A DNA stretch of 64,000 nt from Acidovorax sp. Root219 (GTDB lineage Bacteria; Pseudomonadota; Gammaproteobacteria; Burkholderiales; Burkholderiaceae_C): contig NZ_LMIJ01000005.1 in the NCBI RefSeq assembly GCF_001428665.1, positions 16,994-80,993 of the forward strand, in the 5' to 3' direction. Within the stretch, counting starts at the first letter, position 1. Every line of letters begins with the position of its first letter. The position numbers and the translations under genes are program-made. The notes beneath the pieces are model-generated. The model was not told the DNA's origin, did no database searches, and saw only the letters and a program-made list of their open reading frames with translations. Of the stretch, positions 1 to 7,877 are shown piece by piece.

Positions 1-624
1 GCGCGAGAGGATTTCCTTGCCGCGGTAGATCAGCGTCACATCCACGCCCAGGCCGTGGAAGATGTTGGCGAACTCGACCGCAATGTAGCCGCCGCCAGCG
101 ATCAGGATGGAGCGCGGCAGCTGCGGCAGGTCGAAGGCCTCGTTGGACGAGATGCACAGCTCATGCCCTGGCAGCGCGGCATGCGGGTTGGGCGCACCGC
201 CCGTGGCGATGACGATGCGTTCGGCGGTGACGGTCTTGCCGCTGGCCACCAGGCGCACGGTGTGGGCGTCGACCAGCTCTGCGCGGCTGTCAATGATCTC
301 GGCGCCGTTGGTGTCCAGGCCACGGCGGTACAGGCCTTCGAGCCGGGCGATCTCCTTGTCCTTGGCGGCGATGAGCGCCTTCCAGTCGAAGGTGGGCGTG
401 GCGACCTGCCAGCCGTAGCCCGCAGCATCCTCGAAGTGTTCGTGGAACTGCGAGGCATAGACGAACAGCTTCTTGGGCACGCAGCCGCGGATGACGCAGG
501 TGCCGCCAAACCGGTACTCCTCGGCCACGGCCACCCGCTTGCCGAGCGAGGCGGCCACACGGCCGGCCCGCACGCCGCCGGAGCCGCCGCCAATCACAAA
601 CAGGTCATAGTCATAGCCGCTCAT
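1..624 (-). CDS. gor: Glutathione-disulfide reductase, N-terminal part (runs off the left edge)
   Basis: The first 208 residues are present. They start with an FAD-binding Rossmann motif (GGGSGG, about residues 12-17). The redox-active disulfide motif GGTCVIRGCVPKK follows, with Cys43 and Cys48; this form is typical of glutathione reductase rather than of dihydrolipoamide dehydrogenase. A second Rossmann motif (AGGGYIAVEFA, about residue 176) begins the NADPH-binding domain. The enzyme reduces oxidised glutathione with NADPH in the cytoplasm. The start at 624 is preceded by an AAGGA ribosome-binding site, and an ATG five bases upstream hits a stop at once. The C-terminal half, including the dimer-interface His, lies outside the window. 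Family call is firm; substrate is inferred from the motif. Confidence 0.92.
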   Translation of the reverse strand, partial: MSGYDYDLFVIGGGSGGVRAGRVAASLGKRVAVAEEYRFGGTCVIRGCVPKKLFVYASQFHEHFEDAAGYGWQVATPTFDWKALIAAKDKEIARLEGLYRRGLDTNGAEIIDSRAELVDAHTVRLVASGKTVTAERIVIATGGAPNPHAALPGHELCISSNEAFDLPQLPRSILIAGGGYIAVEFANIFHGLGVDVTLIYRGKEILSR

Positions 625-781
625 CGCATTGTTTTCCTTGTCATTGTGTCTTGCAGCCCGGTGCGCGCGCATGCATTGCGCTGCAGGCAATCAGCAGGTC
701 GCATGGGATGGTAAGGCAACGCTGAACAAGAGAGCGCTGCAGGGCCAAAATCGGCCGCACGTCGCGTACCGAGATGGCGGC

Positions 782-1543
782 TCAGGCGCCGACCGCACGA
801 CCCAGCACCATGCCCCCGACAAAAAGCAGCCAGTCATTGGCGATGTGGGCCATGGCCGACACCGTGAGGTTCTTGGTGCGCAGGTACGCCAGTGACAGCA
901 CCAGCCGCGCCGAGCCAATCACCAGCAGGCACTGCGCCACGTTCCAGCCATAGGTGGGCAGGTGCAGGGCGCCGAAGATCAGCGCCGACACCAGCCAGGC
1001 CCCCACGATAGCCTGGCCTCGGCCCAGGCCCAGCGGGCCCGACAACCAGGCGAGCACGGCGAGGAAGGGCAGCACGGTGATGATTTCCTCGCCGATGAGC
1101 TGGGGTATGGTGCGCGCAAAAAAGGCCATGCGCTCGCCTGTGTCCATGCGCCCGAGCGCACCGAACGCGGGGTTGGAAGCCTCCTCGCCGAACAGACGGT
1201 TGACCAGCAGGGCCACCGACAAGGTCACGGCGATATTGAGCAGCGCCACGCCCAGGGCCAGGCCCAGGTCGCGCCAGCCCACGCGCCGGAACAGCACCTG
1301 CCAGTGCGGCCCGGCCACGGCCCGCAGCGCCAGCAAGGGCACCAGCGGGAACAGGATGGCCGGCACCACCGCGCCCCAAGCCCCCCAGGCTGCAGGCATG
1401 GGCAGGTACAGCGCGGCAAAGCCCAGCGCCGCGCCCAGCAGTAGCACGCACCAGCGGCCCGCACCCAGGGCGAGCGGCCGGCCGTTGTAGAAGGGGAAGT
1501 CGGCGCCGCCAGGCGTGGCTGCGGGGGTCTGCGCAAGGGTCAT
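782..1543 (-). CDS. CPBP-family intramembrane protease homologue, copy 1
   Basis: This 253-residue multi-pass membrane protein has the landmarks of the CPBP (CAAX protease / bacteriocin-processing) family: a Glu-Glu pair in IGEEIITVLPF, then FGALHLPTY (the FxxxH motif) and AHIANDW near the C terminus. The Arg that usually follows the Glu pair (EExxxR) is replaced by Val, so activity is uncertain. The start at 1543 is chosen because it aligns exactly with the second copy at 2136-2894: both begin MT and share GADFPFYNGRP. It is divergent from the small membrane protein gene at 1674-2129, and the pair is duplicated just downstream. Substrate unknown. Confidence 0.82.
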   Translation of the reverse strand: MTLAQTPAATPGGADFPFYNGRPLALGAGRWCVLLLGAALGFAALYLPMPAAWGAWGAVVPAILFPLVPLLALRAVAGPHWQVLFRRVGWRDLGLALGVALLNIAVTLSVALLVNRLFGEEASNPAFGALGRMDTGERMAFFARTIPQLIGEEIITVLPFLAVLAWLSGPLGLGRGQAIVGAWLVSALIFGALHLPTYGWNVAQCLLVIGSARLVLSLAYLRTKNLTVSAMAHIANDWLLFVGGMVLGRAVGA

Positions 1544-1598
1544 GAGGATATGTGCAGGGGGGCGGTAAAGCACATTAGAAGGCATTTCGGTGGGCTGA

Positions 1599-1643
1599 CA
1601 CTTCACACTGGCCTCACAGCCGTGGGCAACACTTGGCAGGCAC
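1599..1643 (+). promoter_or_regulatory. Conserved upstream block, copy 1 of 2
   Basis: This stretch lies between the divergent CPBP and small-membrane-protein genes. It is clearly related to 2982-3022 in the duplicated unit: both read CACTTCA, then GGCCTCACAG, then GGGCAACACT in order. Surrounding intergenic DNA has diverged, so the block is probably promoter or operator sequence kept after duplication. No regulator gene is adjacent. Confidence 0.5.
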
Positions 1644-1673
1644 ATGCCCGTGCGCCCGTTGTACCCGCCTCCA

Positions 1674-2129
1674 ATGAACTTCGTACCCCACCCGCTGCGC
1701 CGGTTAGCCCAACCCTTCGTCTTCGCCGGAGCCATCGGCCTGGGCATCTGGCTGTGGCTGAAGCTCGGCGACTTCTCACTGGCCCGTTGCCCGCCCGACC
1801 TGGTCTGGTACGGCGGCGCCAGCGGCGACAAGAAATGCAGTTGGCCCCTGGTGGTCTACCTGGCCAAGGACATCGTTGGCGCGGCCCTCACGGGCGCCCT
1901 GCCCGTGCTGCTGTGCGCCGCTGTGGCGCCCGCGAACAAGGCGGCTACCGCACGCATCGCCGCCATCGGTACCAGCGCCCTGGCGGTGCTGTACATGCTG
2001 GTCAGCACGCACAGCCTGCGGCCTGCCGGTCTGGTCATCGCCGTGGGCCTGACCAGCGCCGCCTCGCCCTGGCTAGCGGCCTTGCTCGTGGCGCGTGCGG
2101 TGCGGCCATCGCGCAGGGCGCGGTGCTGA
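1674..2129 (+). CDS. Small multi-pass membrane protein, copy 1
   Basis: A 151-residue protein of unknown function with about four hydrophobic segments. It opens with a basic N terminus followed by [14 protein letters not shown] non-membrane loop follows with two Cys separated by 15 residues (CPP...KKC), a spacing identical in the paralogue at 3046-3543, which suggests an extracytoplasmic disulfide loop. The start at 1674 is preferred over an in-frame ATG at 1644 because it aligns with the paralogue start. Its 3' end is 6 bp from the convergent CPBP copy 2. It matches no family I can name; the conserved pairing with a CPBP homologue suggests a functional partner. Confidence 0.75.
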   Translation: MNFVPHPLRRLAQPFVFAGAIGLGIWLWLKLGDFSLARCPPDLVWYGGASGDKKCSWPLVVYLAKDIVGAALTGALPVLLCAAVAPANKAATARIAAIGTSALAVLYMLVSTHSLRPAGLVIAVGLTSAASPWLAALLVARAVRPSRRARC

Positions 2130-2135
2130 CCCTGC

Positions 2136-2894
2136 TCAGCCGATCACGGCCCCGAGCAGCACCACAAAGCCCAGCAGCAACCAGTCATTGAGGATGTGCG
2201 CCAGGGCAGCGACCGACAGGTTCCTGGTGCGCAGGTACGCGAGCCACAGCACCGCGCGCGAGGTGCTGATGATGATCAGGCTCTGCGCCACGTTCCAGCC
2301 GTAAGTGGGCAGGTGCAGGGCACCGAACAGCACCGACGCCAACACCCAAGCGCCTACGATGGCCCGGCGCCGTGGCCAGCCCAGCGGGCCGGCCAGCCAG
2401 GTGAGCAGCGCCAGGAACGGCAGCACGGTGAGGATCTCTTCGCCGATGAGGTGCGGCACAGTGCTGGCCATGAAGACCAGCCTTTCTTTAGTGCCCATGC
2501 CGGCCAGCGCCTTGATCACGGGATTGGGCACGGCGCCGAAGAAGTGCGCGACGATGAGGGCGACGGCCACCGTCACGCCGATGCTGAGGAACACCAGGCC
2601 CACGGCCAGCCCCAGGTCGCGCCAGCCCATGCGCCTGAACAGCACCTGCCACTGCGGCCCCGCCACCGCCCTGAGTGCCAGCAGCGGCAACAGCGGGAAC
2701 ACGAGGGCCGGGACCGCAGCAGCCCACCCGCCGGACACGCGCCACACCACCATGGCGGGGATGTACAGCGCACCATAGGCCGCCGCCAAGGCCAGCAGGA
2801 TGAAGCACCACTGGCGCGCACCCAGCGCCACGGGCCGGCCGTTGTAGAAGGGGAAGTCGGCGCCGGGGGGCGCAGTGGTGTGGTCAGGTGTCAT
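2136..2894 (-). CDS. CPBP-family intramembrane protease homologue, copy 2
   Basis: This 252-residue paralogue of the protein at 782-1543 is similar over its whole length. It keeps the same Glu-Glu motif (IGEEILTVLPF, again with Val in place of the family Arg), FGALHLPTYGW and AHILNDW. The start at 2894 gives MTPDHTT followed by the shared GADFPFYNGRP. It is divergent from the small membrane protein gene at 3046-3543, as copy 1 is from its partner, so the two-gene unit was duplicated as a whole. Both copies are intact and share the same core substitution. Role unknown. Confidence 0.82.
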   Translation of the reverse strand: MTPDHTTAPPGADFPFYNGRPVALGARQWCFILLALAAAYGALYIPAMVVWRVSGGWAAAVPALVFPLLPLLALRAVAGPQWQVLFRRMGWRDLGLAVGLVFLSIGVTVAVALIVAHFFGAVPNPVIKALAGMGTKERLVFMASTVPHLIGEEILTVLPFLALLTWLAGPLGWPRRRAIVGAWVLASVLFGALHLPTYGWNVAQSLIIISTSRAVLWLAYLRTRNLSVAALAHILNDWLLLGFVVLLGAVIG

Positions 2895-2981
2895 GCAAGC
2901 CAGGTGGGGTGGTCGGCGAGCCAGGGCGGCCTTGCAGTGGCCGCCAGTGGCGTGTGCTTTGGAGAGCATAGCGCGGACCAG

Positions 2982-3022
2982 CACTTCATACAGGCCTCAC
3001 AGAACGGGGCAACACTGGCGCA
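2982..3022 (+). promoter_or_regulatory. Conserved upstream block, copy 2 of 2
   Basis: The counterpart of 1599-1643 in the second CPBP/small-membrane-protein unit. CACTTCA, GGCCTCACAG and GGGGCAACACT appear in the same order and spacing, ending about 25 bp before the start codon at 3046. Its place suggests the promoter or operator of the small membrane protein gene. Confidence 0.5.
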
Positions 3023-3045
3023 CCGTTTGTTCTCTACAAGAAGCT

Positions 3046-3543
3046 ATGCACTACCTGAAAACCGGGCTTCGCTGGTGCGCCCTGCCCTTCGTGTTCGTTG
3101 GCGCGATCCTGGTCGGCTGCTGGATGTGGTGGGTCTTCGCGCACACCACCGTGGCGGCTTGCCCGCCGCCGCTGGCAGGCTACGGCAGTGACCCTGTCAG
3201 CGTGAAATGCGGCCTGCTGCTGGCCGCACGCCTGGTGCTGGACATTGGCGGGGCATCGATGCCGGGCCTGATGGCGGTGTTTCTCTGCGCGCTGGTAGCC
3301 CCCGCACAGAGACCCGCCGCAGCATGCGCGGCGGCCATCGGGGTCTGCGCGCTGGGGCTGCTGTATTTTCTGGGGACGGTCTCCGTGCGCAGCCCGATCA
3401 GGCTGTTGGCCCGGGCCGACCTGGTGGCGCTGGCCGCATCGCCCTGGCTGACGGTCTGGCTCGTTGTCCACCTGAGCCGGAAGCCGCAGGGCCCTAATCG
3501 GCCGTGGCGTCCAGCCGGTAGCCAAAGCCCCGCACGGTCTTGA
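3046..3543 (+). CDS. Small multi-pass membrane protein, copy 2
   Basis: A 165-residue paralogue of the protein at 1674-2129. Shared features are PFVFVGAI after a basic N terminus, the CPP-to-KC pair with exactly 15 residues between the two Cys, and later hydrophobic segments ending in ASPWL. The last 50 bp overlap the convergent response regulator gene at 3494-4186, so the C-terminal tail (about 16 residues, rich in Pro, Arg and Ser) is antisense to that gene and is absent from copy 1. Unknown function. Confidence 0.72.
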   Translation: MHYLKTGLRWCALPFVFVGAILVGCWMWWVFAHTTVAACPPPLAGYGSDPVSVKCGLLLAARLVLDIGGASMPGLMAVFLCALVAPAQRPAAACAAAIGVCALGLLYFLGTVSVRSPIRLLARADLVALAASPWLTVWLVVHLSRKPQGPNRPWRPAGSQSPARS

Positions 3544-4186
3544 TCAGGGCCAGCGCGTGGCCCTCGTCGATCTTGCTGCGCAGGCGGCGCACGTACACGT
3601 CGACCACGTTGGTCAGGGGGTCCTCGTTGGTGCCCCAGACGTTGGAGAGGATGCGTTCGCGGCTGTACACGCGGCCCGGCGCGCTCATCAGCAGCTCCAG
3701 AAAGGCCAGCTCGCGGGCGGTAAGCGCGATGGGCTGGCCGGCGCGGCTGGCCTGCATGCGCTCCAGGTCCAGCACCAGGTCGGCCACCTGCAGGGTGCTG
3801 GCGCGCGGGCGCTGCTCGCGGCCCCGGCGCAGCAGGGCCTCGATGCGGGCCAGCAGTTCCTCAAAGGCAAAGGGCTTGGTCAGGTAGTCGTCCGCACCCA
3901 GGCGCAGGCCGTTGACCTTGTCTTCGGTGTTGCTCAGCGCGCTGAGCATCAGCATGGGCATGTGGCGGCCTTCGGCGCGCAGGGTCTGGCACAGCTCCAG
4001 TCCGCTCAGGCCGGGCAGCATCAGGTCCAGCAGCAACAACACGCCGGGCTCGGCGCCGCGCGCCAGGGTCAGGCCTTCGGGCCCGGTGCGGGCCAGCTCC
4101 ACGCGGTAGCCCTCGGCCTTGAGGCCGCGCACCAGAAAGTCGGCCACGCGCGCATCGTCTTCCACCACCAGGATCTGGTTGTTCAT
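3494..4186 (-). CDS. OmpR/PhoB-family response regulator
   Basis: This 230-residue protein has an N-terminal receiver domain with the acidic pair at Glu9-Asp10, the phospho-acceptor Asp54 in LLLDLMLPG, and Lys104 in YLTKPF. A C-terminal winged-helix DNA-binding domain follows (about 130-228; ELAFLELLMSAPGRVYSRE and a VDVYVRRLRSKID recognition region). Its start overlaps the end of the sensor kinase gene by 4 bp (ATGA), so the two are translationally coupled. The target genes are not known; the nearest candidate is the secreted protein at 5993-6556, upstream in the same orientation. Confidence 0.95.
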   Translation of the reverse strand: MNNQILVVEDDARVADFLVRGLKAEGYRVELARTGPEGLTLARGAEPGVLLLLDLMLPGLSGLELCQTLRAEGRHMPMLMLSALSNTEDKVNGLRLGADDYLTKPFAFEELLARIEALLRRGREQRPRASTLQVADLVLDLERMQASRAGQPIALTARELAFLELLMSAPGRVYSRERILSNVWGTNEDPLTNVVDVYVRRLRSKIDEGHALALIKTVRGFGYRLDATAD

Positions 4187-5883
4187 GCCAACGCCCTCGG
4201 CTGCACGCCTGCGGCCTGCGCGGCGCCGGGTGGTGAGGCCGCCACCAGCGGCAGCACGATGCGCACCACCGTGCCCTGCTGCGGCACGCTGGCAATATCG
4301 ACGCGGCCCTGGTGCGCCTGCACGATGGCCTGGGCGATGGACAGGCCGATGCCCGTGCCGTCGGCACGGTGGGCGCGCGCCCGGCGCCCGCGCACAAAGC
4401 GCTCGAACACGCGGGGCAAATCGTCCGCGTCGATGCCGATGCCCTCGTCGCGCACCACTACCGCAACCTCAACCACCCCACTCGTCCCGGCCATGCCCTG
4501 CAGGCCGATGCGCACGGTGGTGCCGCGCGCCGAATAGCGCACCGCGTTGTCGAGCACGATCACCAGCGCCTGGCGCAGGCGGTCGGCGTCGGCCAGCACG
4601 GTGAGCAGCCCGGCGGGCAGTGCGCCGCTGCCATCGCCCCCCTCTTCGCGGTCGTCCAGCAGTTGCACCTGCACGCCCTGTGCAGCTCCCAGGGCGGCGC
4701 CCTGCTCTGCGGCGTCGCCCAGCAGGGCGCGCAGGTCCACCGGTGCCGGGTGCATCATCAGTTGGTCGGCCTCGGCCTTGGCGATGAGCAGCAGGTCGTG
4801 GATGACGCGGGTGAGCTGGTCCACCCCGCCCACGATGCGTGCCAGGGTCTGGCGGTATTCGTCGGCCGGCTTGTCGCCGCCGCGCAGCGCGATCTCGGCC
4901 TCGCCGCGGATGGAGGTGGCCGGGGTGCGCAGCTCGTGGCCCAGGTCGGCAAACAGCTGGCGGCGGCGCTGGTCCAGGCGCTGCAGGGTGTCGTGCGCGG
5001 CGCCTAGCTCCTGGGTGCGGGCCTGCACGGCGTCTTCGAGCCCGCGGCGCGCGGCGTCGGCGCGCGCGCGGTGCTGCTGCAGCTCGGCCGCCATGGCGTT
5101 GAAGTGCTGGGCCACGCGGTCGAATTCGTCGTTGGAGCCGGTGGCCACGCGGTGGTCCAGCGCGCCGGCCTGCAGGGCCTGCGTGCCTTCGAGCAGCCGG
5201 TCCAGCGGGCGCTGCAGGCGCCCCTTGAGGTGCAGCGCCAGCACCACGGCCACCACCAGCGTGATGAGGGCCATGCCGATGGCCTGCGCACGCAGCACAT
5301 CAAGCCCGCGCTCGGTGGCCGCGCGCGCCACGGGCACGGCCGCGCGCTGGTGCGCAATGGCGCCGTTGATCAGCTCGCGCAGGTCGCGCCCGCGCGCCAT
5401 GTCGAACACCTGGGTGAGCTCGCCCCACAGGGCGGGAAAGTCGGCGCCCTGCTCCAGCGGCACCAGCTGCGCCAGCCGTGCCTCCACCGCCTGGATGTTG
5501 TCGCGCAACAGCTCGGTCACACCCACGAGCTGGGGCACCTCGGCGGGCATGCTGACGCCCTCGCGGCGCACCAGCTCGGTCCACAGCGCCAGGTCGCGCC
5601 GCACCAGGTCGTCGAGGTTGGCGGCGCTGGCAACCATGCTGGCCACCAGGCGCTCGCGCTGCTCGGGCTGGGCATCGGTGTTCATCAGGCGCTGCATGGC
5701 CCACACGCGCAGGCGCTGCTTGTTGGCCGACAGGTCCAGCAGCTCGGCCTGGATGTCGCTGGCCAGCCGGCTGTGCTGGGCGTAGTCGTTGACGCGGTTG
5801 GCGCCCCAGTACACAAAGGCGGCCTGGATGCAGACCAGGGCCACCAGGGCGGCCAAGGCCAGGGAGAGTCGTGCGCGGTACAT
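4183..5883 (-). CDS. Membrane sensor histidine kinase
   Basis: A 566-residue kinase. It has an N-terminal membrane segment, a periplasmic region of about 170 residues rich in Ala, Leu and Arg and mostly helical, a second membrane segment (about 200-220), a HAMP linker, a coiled coil, and a HisKA domain with the phospho-acceptor His316 in DLGHELRTP. The HATPase domain follows, with N, G1 (DEGIGI) and G2 (GTGIGLSIA) boxes. It forms a two-gene operon with the response regulator at 3494-4186. The sensor region has no domain I recognise, so the signal cannot be named. Confidence 0.94.
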   Translation of the reverse strand: MYRARLSLALAALVALVCIQAAFVYWGANRVNDYAQHSRLASDIQAELLDLSANKQRLRVWAMQRLMNTDAQPEQRERLVASMVASAANLDDLVRRDLALWTELVRREGVSMPAEVPQLVGVTELLRDNIQAVEARLAQLVPLEQGADFPALWGELTQVFDMARGRDLRELINGAIAHQRAAVPVARAATERGLDVLRAQAIGMALITLVVAVVLALHLKGRLQRPLDRLLEGTQALQAGALDHRVATGSNDEFDRVAQHFNAMAAELQQHRARADAARRGLEDAVQARTQELGAAHDTLQRLDQRRRQLFADLGHELRTPATSIRGEAEIALRGGDKPADEYRQTLARIVGGVDQLTRVIHDLLLIAKAEADQLMMHPAPVDLRALLGDAAEQGAALGAAQGVQVQLLDDREEGGDGSGALPAGLLTVLADADRLRQALVIVLDNAVRYSARGTTVRIGLQGMAGTSGVVEVAVVVRDEGIGIDADDLPRVFERFVRGRRARAHRADGTGIGLSIAQAIVQAHQGRVDIASVPQQGTVVRIVLPLVAASPPGAAQAAGVQPRALA

Positions 5884-5921
5884 GGGGGCGAAAGGCCTGG
5901 TCGGGAGGCTCGGATTATGAA

Positions 5922-5956
5922 GCCTGGCAGGCGCACCGCCGGTGCGCCTGCCAGGC
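5922..5956 (-). terminator. Perfect 16 bp stem hairpin between secreted protein and kinase genes
   Basis: Two 16-base arms (GCCTGGCAGGCGCACC and its exact reverse complement) surround a 3-base loop. It sits 37 bp after the stop of the gene at 5993-6556 and 39 bp before the kinase start. The T-run after the stem is weak, so it may attenuate rather than fully stop transcription, or it may stabilise the mRNA 3' end. Confidence 0.6.
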
Positions 5957-5992
5957 CGGGCGCGGGGCGGGGGTACCCGGCCCCGCCACCCC

Positions 5993-6556
5993 TCAGTTGC
6001 CGGTGAACGGCAGCGACGAGTGGTGCACTACGATGCGCAGCTTTCCCGCATCGTCCTTGACGAAGGCCCAGGTCTTGTCCACCGTGGTCACCTTGCCGGC
6101 CTTGTCGGTGAACATCACGTTGCCCATGGTGTTGGCCGAGTCACCGGTGATGAACACGGCGGCATTGGCAATCTCGCATTGGGTCCAGCCCTTGAGGGCG
6201 AAACCCGTGTCCTTGGGGTAGGCCGGGTTGCCGCCCACGAAGTAGGCCAGCGCGCCCTCGCGGGTGGTGCGGAAGGTCTGGGGCGTGGTGGTCAGGGTCG
6301 GCTTGAACAGCACGGCGCCCATCTGGTAGCCGTAGGCGGCGTCGATCACCTTCTCGGCCAGCGCCTTGGCCGCCACCGGGCCGCTGGCGGTGTTGGTGGT
6401 GCTGATGTCGACCAGCGCCTTGCACCAGGCCTGCTGGGCCGCCAGCAACTCGCTTTCGGAGATGGCGTGGTTGACGACCGGGCCTTTGGCGGCGGCAGGG
6501 AGGGCGGCAGCGCCCACCAGGAGGCTGGCGACGGCGATGCAGATGGATGTTTTCAT
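5993..6556 (-). CDS. Secreted iota-carbonic-anhydrase-like protein (CaMKII-AD / SnoaL-type fold)
   Basis: A 187-residue protein with a clear Sec signal peptide (MKTSICIAVASLLVGAAALPAAA). The mature part contains AYGYQMGAVLFKPTL, RTTREGALAYFVGG and GFALKGW, and ends in RIVVHHSSLPF. The C-terminal His-His-Ser-Ser and this overall arrangement recall the bacterial iota-class carbonic anhydrases, which carry a CaMKII association-type domain; that assignment is from memory of the family and was not tested. If right, it would hydrate CO2 in the periplasm. It lies upstream of the two-component genes, separated by a strong hairpin. Alternatives are another SnoaL/NTF2-like periplasmic protein. Confidence 0.68.
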   Translation of the reverse strand: MKTSICIAVASLLVGAAALPAAAKGPVVNHAISESELLAAQQAWCKALVDISTTNTASGPVAAKALAEKVIDAAYGYQMGAVLFKPTLTTTPQTFRTTREGALAYFVGGNPAYPKDTGFALKGWTQCEIANAAVFITGDSANTMGNVMFTDKAGKVTTVDKTWAFVKDDAGKLRIVVHHSSLPFTGN

Positions 6557-6745
6557 GGTTTTCTCTGGTTGAAATGGTTGGTTCCCCCCAGCTGCCGGAT
6601 GGCTGCCTGGGAGACCTACAGTTCACCAAAGCGGTATGGACGCGGCCTGAATGCCAGATGACAAGGCCGTGAGCAGAAGATGAACGCGGGATGAACGGCG
6701 CGGGCTGCATGGGGCCGCCGTCCGCCTCCCCGGTGACGACTGGCC

Positions 6746-7834
6746 TTACGCCTGCTGCACCCTATTGCGCCCCGCCTGCTTGGCCGCATACAGCGCGGCA
6801 TCGGCGCGCCCATAGATGCGCTCTGCATCCTCGCCATCCACCAGCGTGGCAACGCCCACGCTGATGGTCACGGGCATCTCGTCCCATGGGCCGTTTTCCA
6901 CCGCCTGGCGCATGCGCTCGCCGACCTCGTGGGCGCCGGCCTCGCCAGTACTGGGCAGGATGACGGCGAACTCTTCGCCGCCCACGCGGGCCACCACGTC
7001 CACCGTGCGGGCGCAGGCCTTCATGTGGCCGGCAATGGCCTGCAGCACGCGGTCGCCGCCGTCGTGGCCCAGGGTGTCGTTGACGCGCTTGAAGTGGTCC
7101 ACGTCGAGCATGAGCAGGCTCAGCGGCGCGCCGCGGCGCTGCACGATGGCCAGCTCCTGCGCCATGTGGCTGTCGAAGGCGCGGCGGTTGCGCAGGCCGG
7201 TCAGGGGGTCGGTGGTGGCCAGCTCTTCGAGCTTCATGTTCAGCTCGTCCACGCGCTGGATCTGCTCCACCAGCTGCTGGTTGACGGCATCGGCGTGCTG
7301 CAGGGCCATGCGCAGGCGGATCTCGCGCAGGGCGGAGTGGGCGAACTCGGTGAGCACGTCCAGGTCCTGCTCGGTCCAGTGCCGGGGGGCAAAGTCGATG
7401 GCGCAGAAGGTGCCCAGGGTGTCGCCCTCTTCCGTGAGCAGCGGCACGCCGGCATAGGCGCGCACGCCCATGGCCTTGACACTGGGCACGTCGCGGAACA
7501 CCGGCAGCAGCGTGGCGTCTTCGATCACCAGGGGCACCTTGGTCACGGCCACATAGTGGCAGAAGGTGCGGCCCATGCGCACGCGGCTGCTGCCGGGTGC
7601 CTCTGCAACGGGGCTGACCAGGCTCTTGTGGTAATCGCGCCTCTGGTCCAGCAGCGAGACGAAGACCACCGGCGCCCCCGTGAGCCGCGAGGCCAGGCGG
7701 GTGAGGCGGTCGAAGTTCTCCTCGGGCGGGCTGTCGAGCAGGCCGGTGCGCCGCACCGCAGCCAGGCGCCGGGGGTCGGCCAGCGCGGTGAGGATGCTGG
7801 CGTCGTCCGGCGGAGGGGAAAGCGCAAGGTCCAT
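6746..7834 (-). CDS. GAF-GGDEF diguanylate cyclase
   Basis: This 362-residue cytoplasmic protein has an N-terminal GAF domain (about 40-180) of the type with SLLDQRRDYHKS and TFCAIDF, a short coiled coil (about 180-215) and a GGDEF domain. The active-site motif is GGEEF at 285-289, and an intact RxxD inhibitory site (RTVD) sits five residues before it, so product feedback by c-di-GMP is expected. The conserved DPLTGLRNRRAF opens the catalytic domain. It should synthesise c-di-GMP from two GTP. The start at 7834 gives MDLALSPPP; a longer in-frame extension upstream lacks any domain. No EAL domain. Confidence 0.94.
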   Translation of the reverse strand: MDLALSPPPDDASILTALADPRRLAAVRRTGLLDSPPEENFDRLTRLASRLTGAPVVFVSLLDQRRDYHKSLVSPVAEAPGSSRVRMGRTFCHYVAVTKVPLVIEDATLLPVFRDVPSVKAMGVRAYAGVPLLTEEGDTLGTFCAIDFAPRHWTEQDLDVLTEFAHSALREIRLRMALQHADAVNQQLVEQIQRVDELNMKLEELATTDPLTGLRNRRAFDSHMAQELAIVQRRGAPLSLLMLDVDHFKRVNDTLGHDGGDRVLQAIAGHMKACARTVDVVARVGGEEFAVILPSTGEAGAHEVGERMRQAVENGPWDEMPVTISVGVATLVDGEDAERIYGRADAALYAAKQAGRNRVQQA

Positions 7835-7877
7835 GGCGTGCTCTACAAATGAGTGAGTGGCTGGCAGTTGACCTGCA

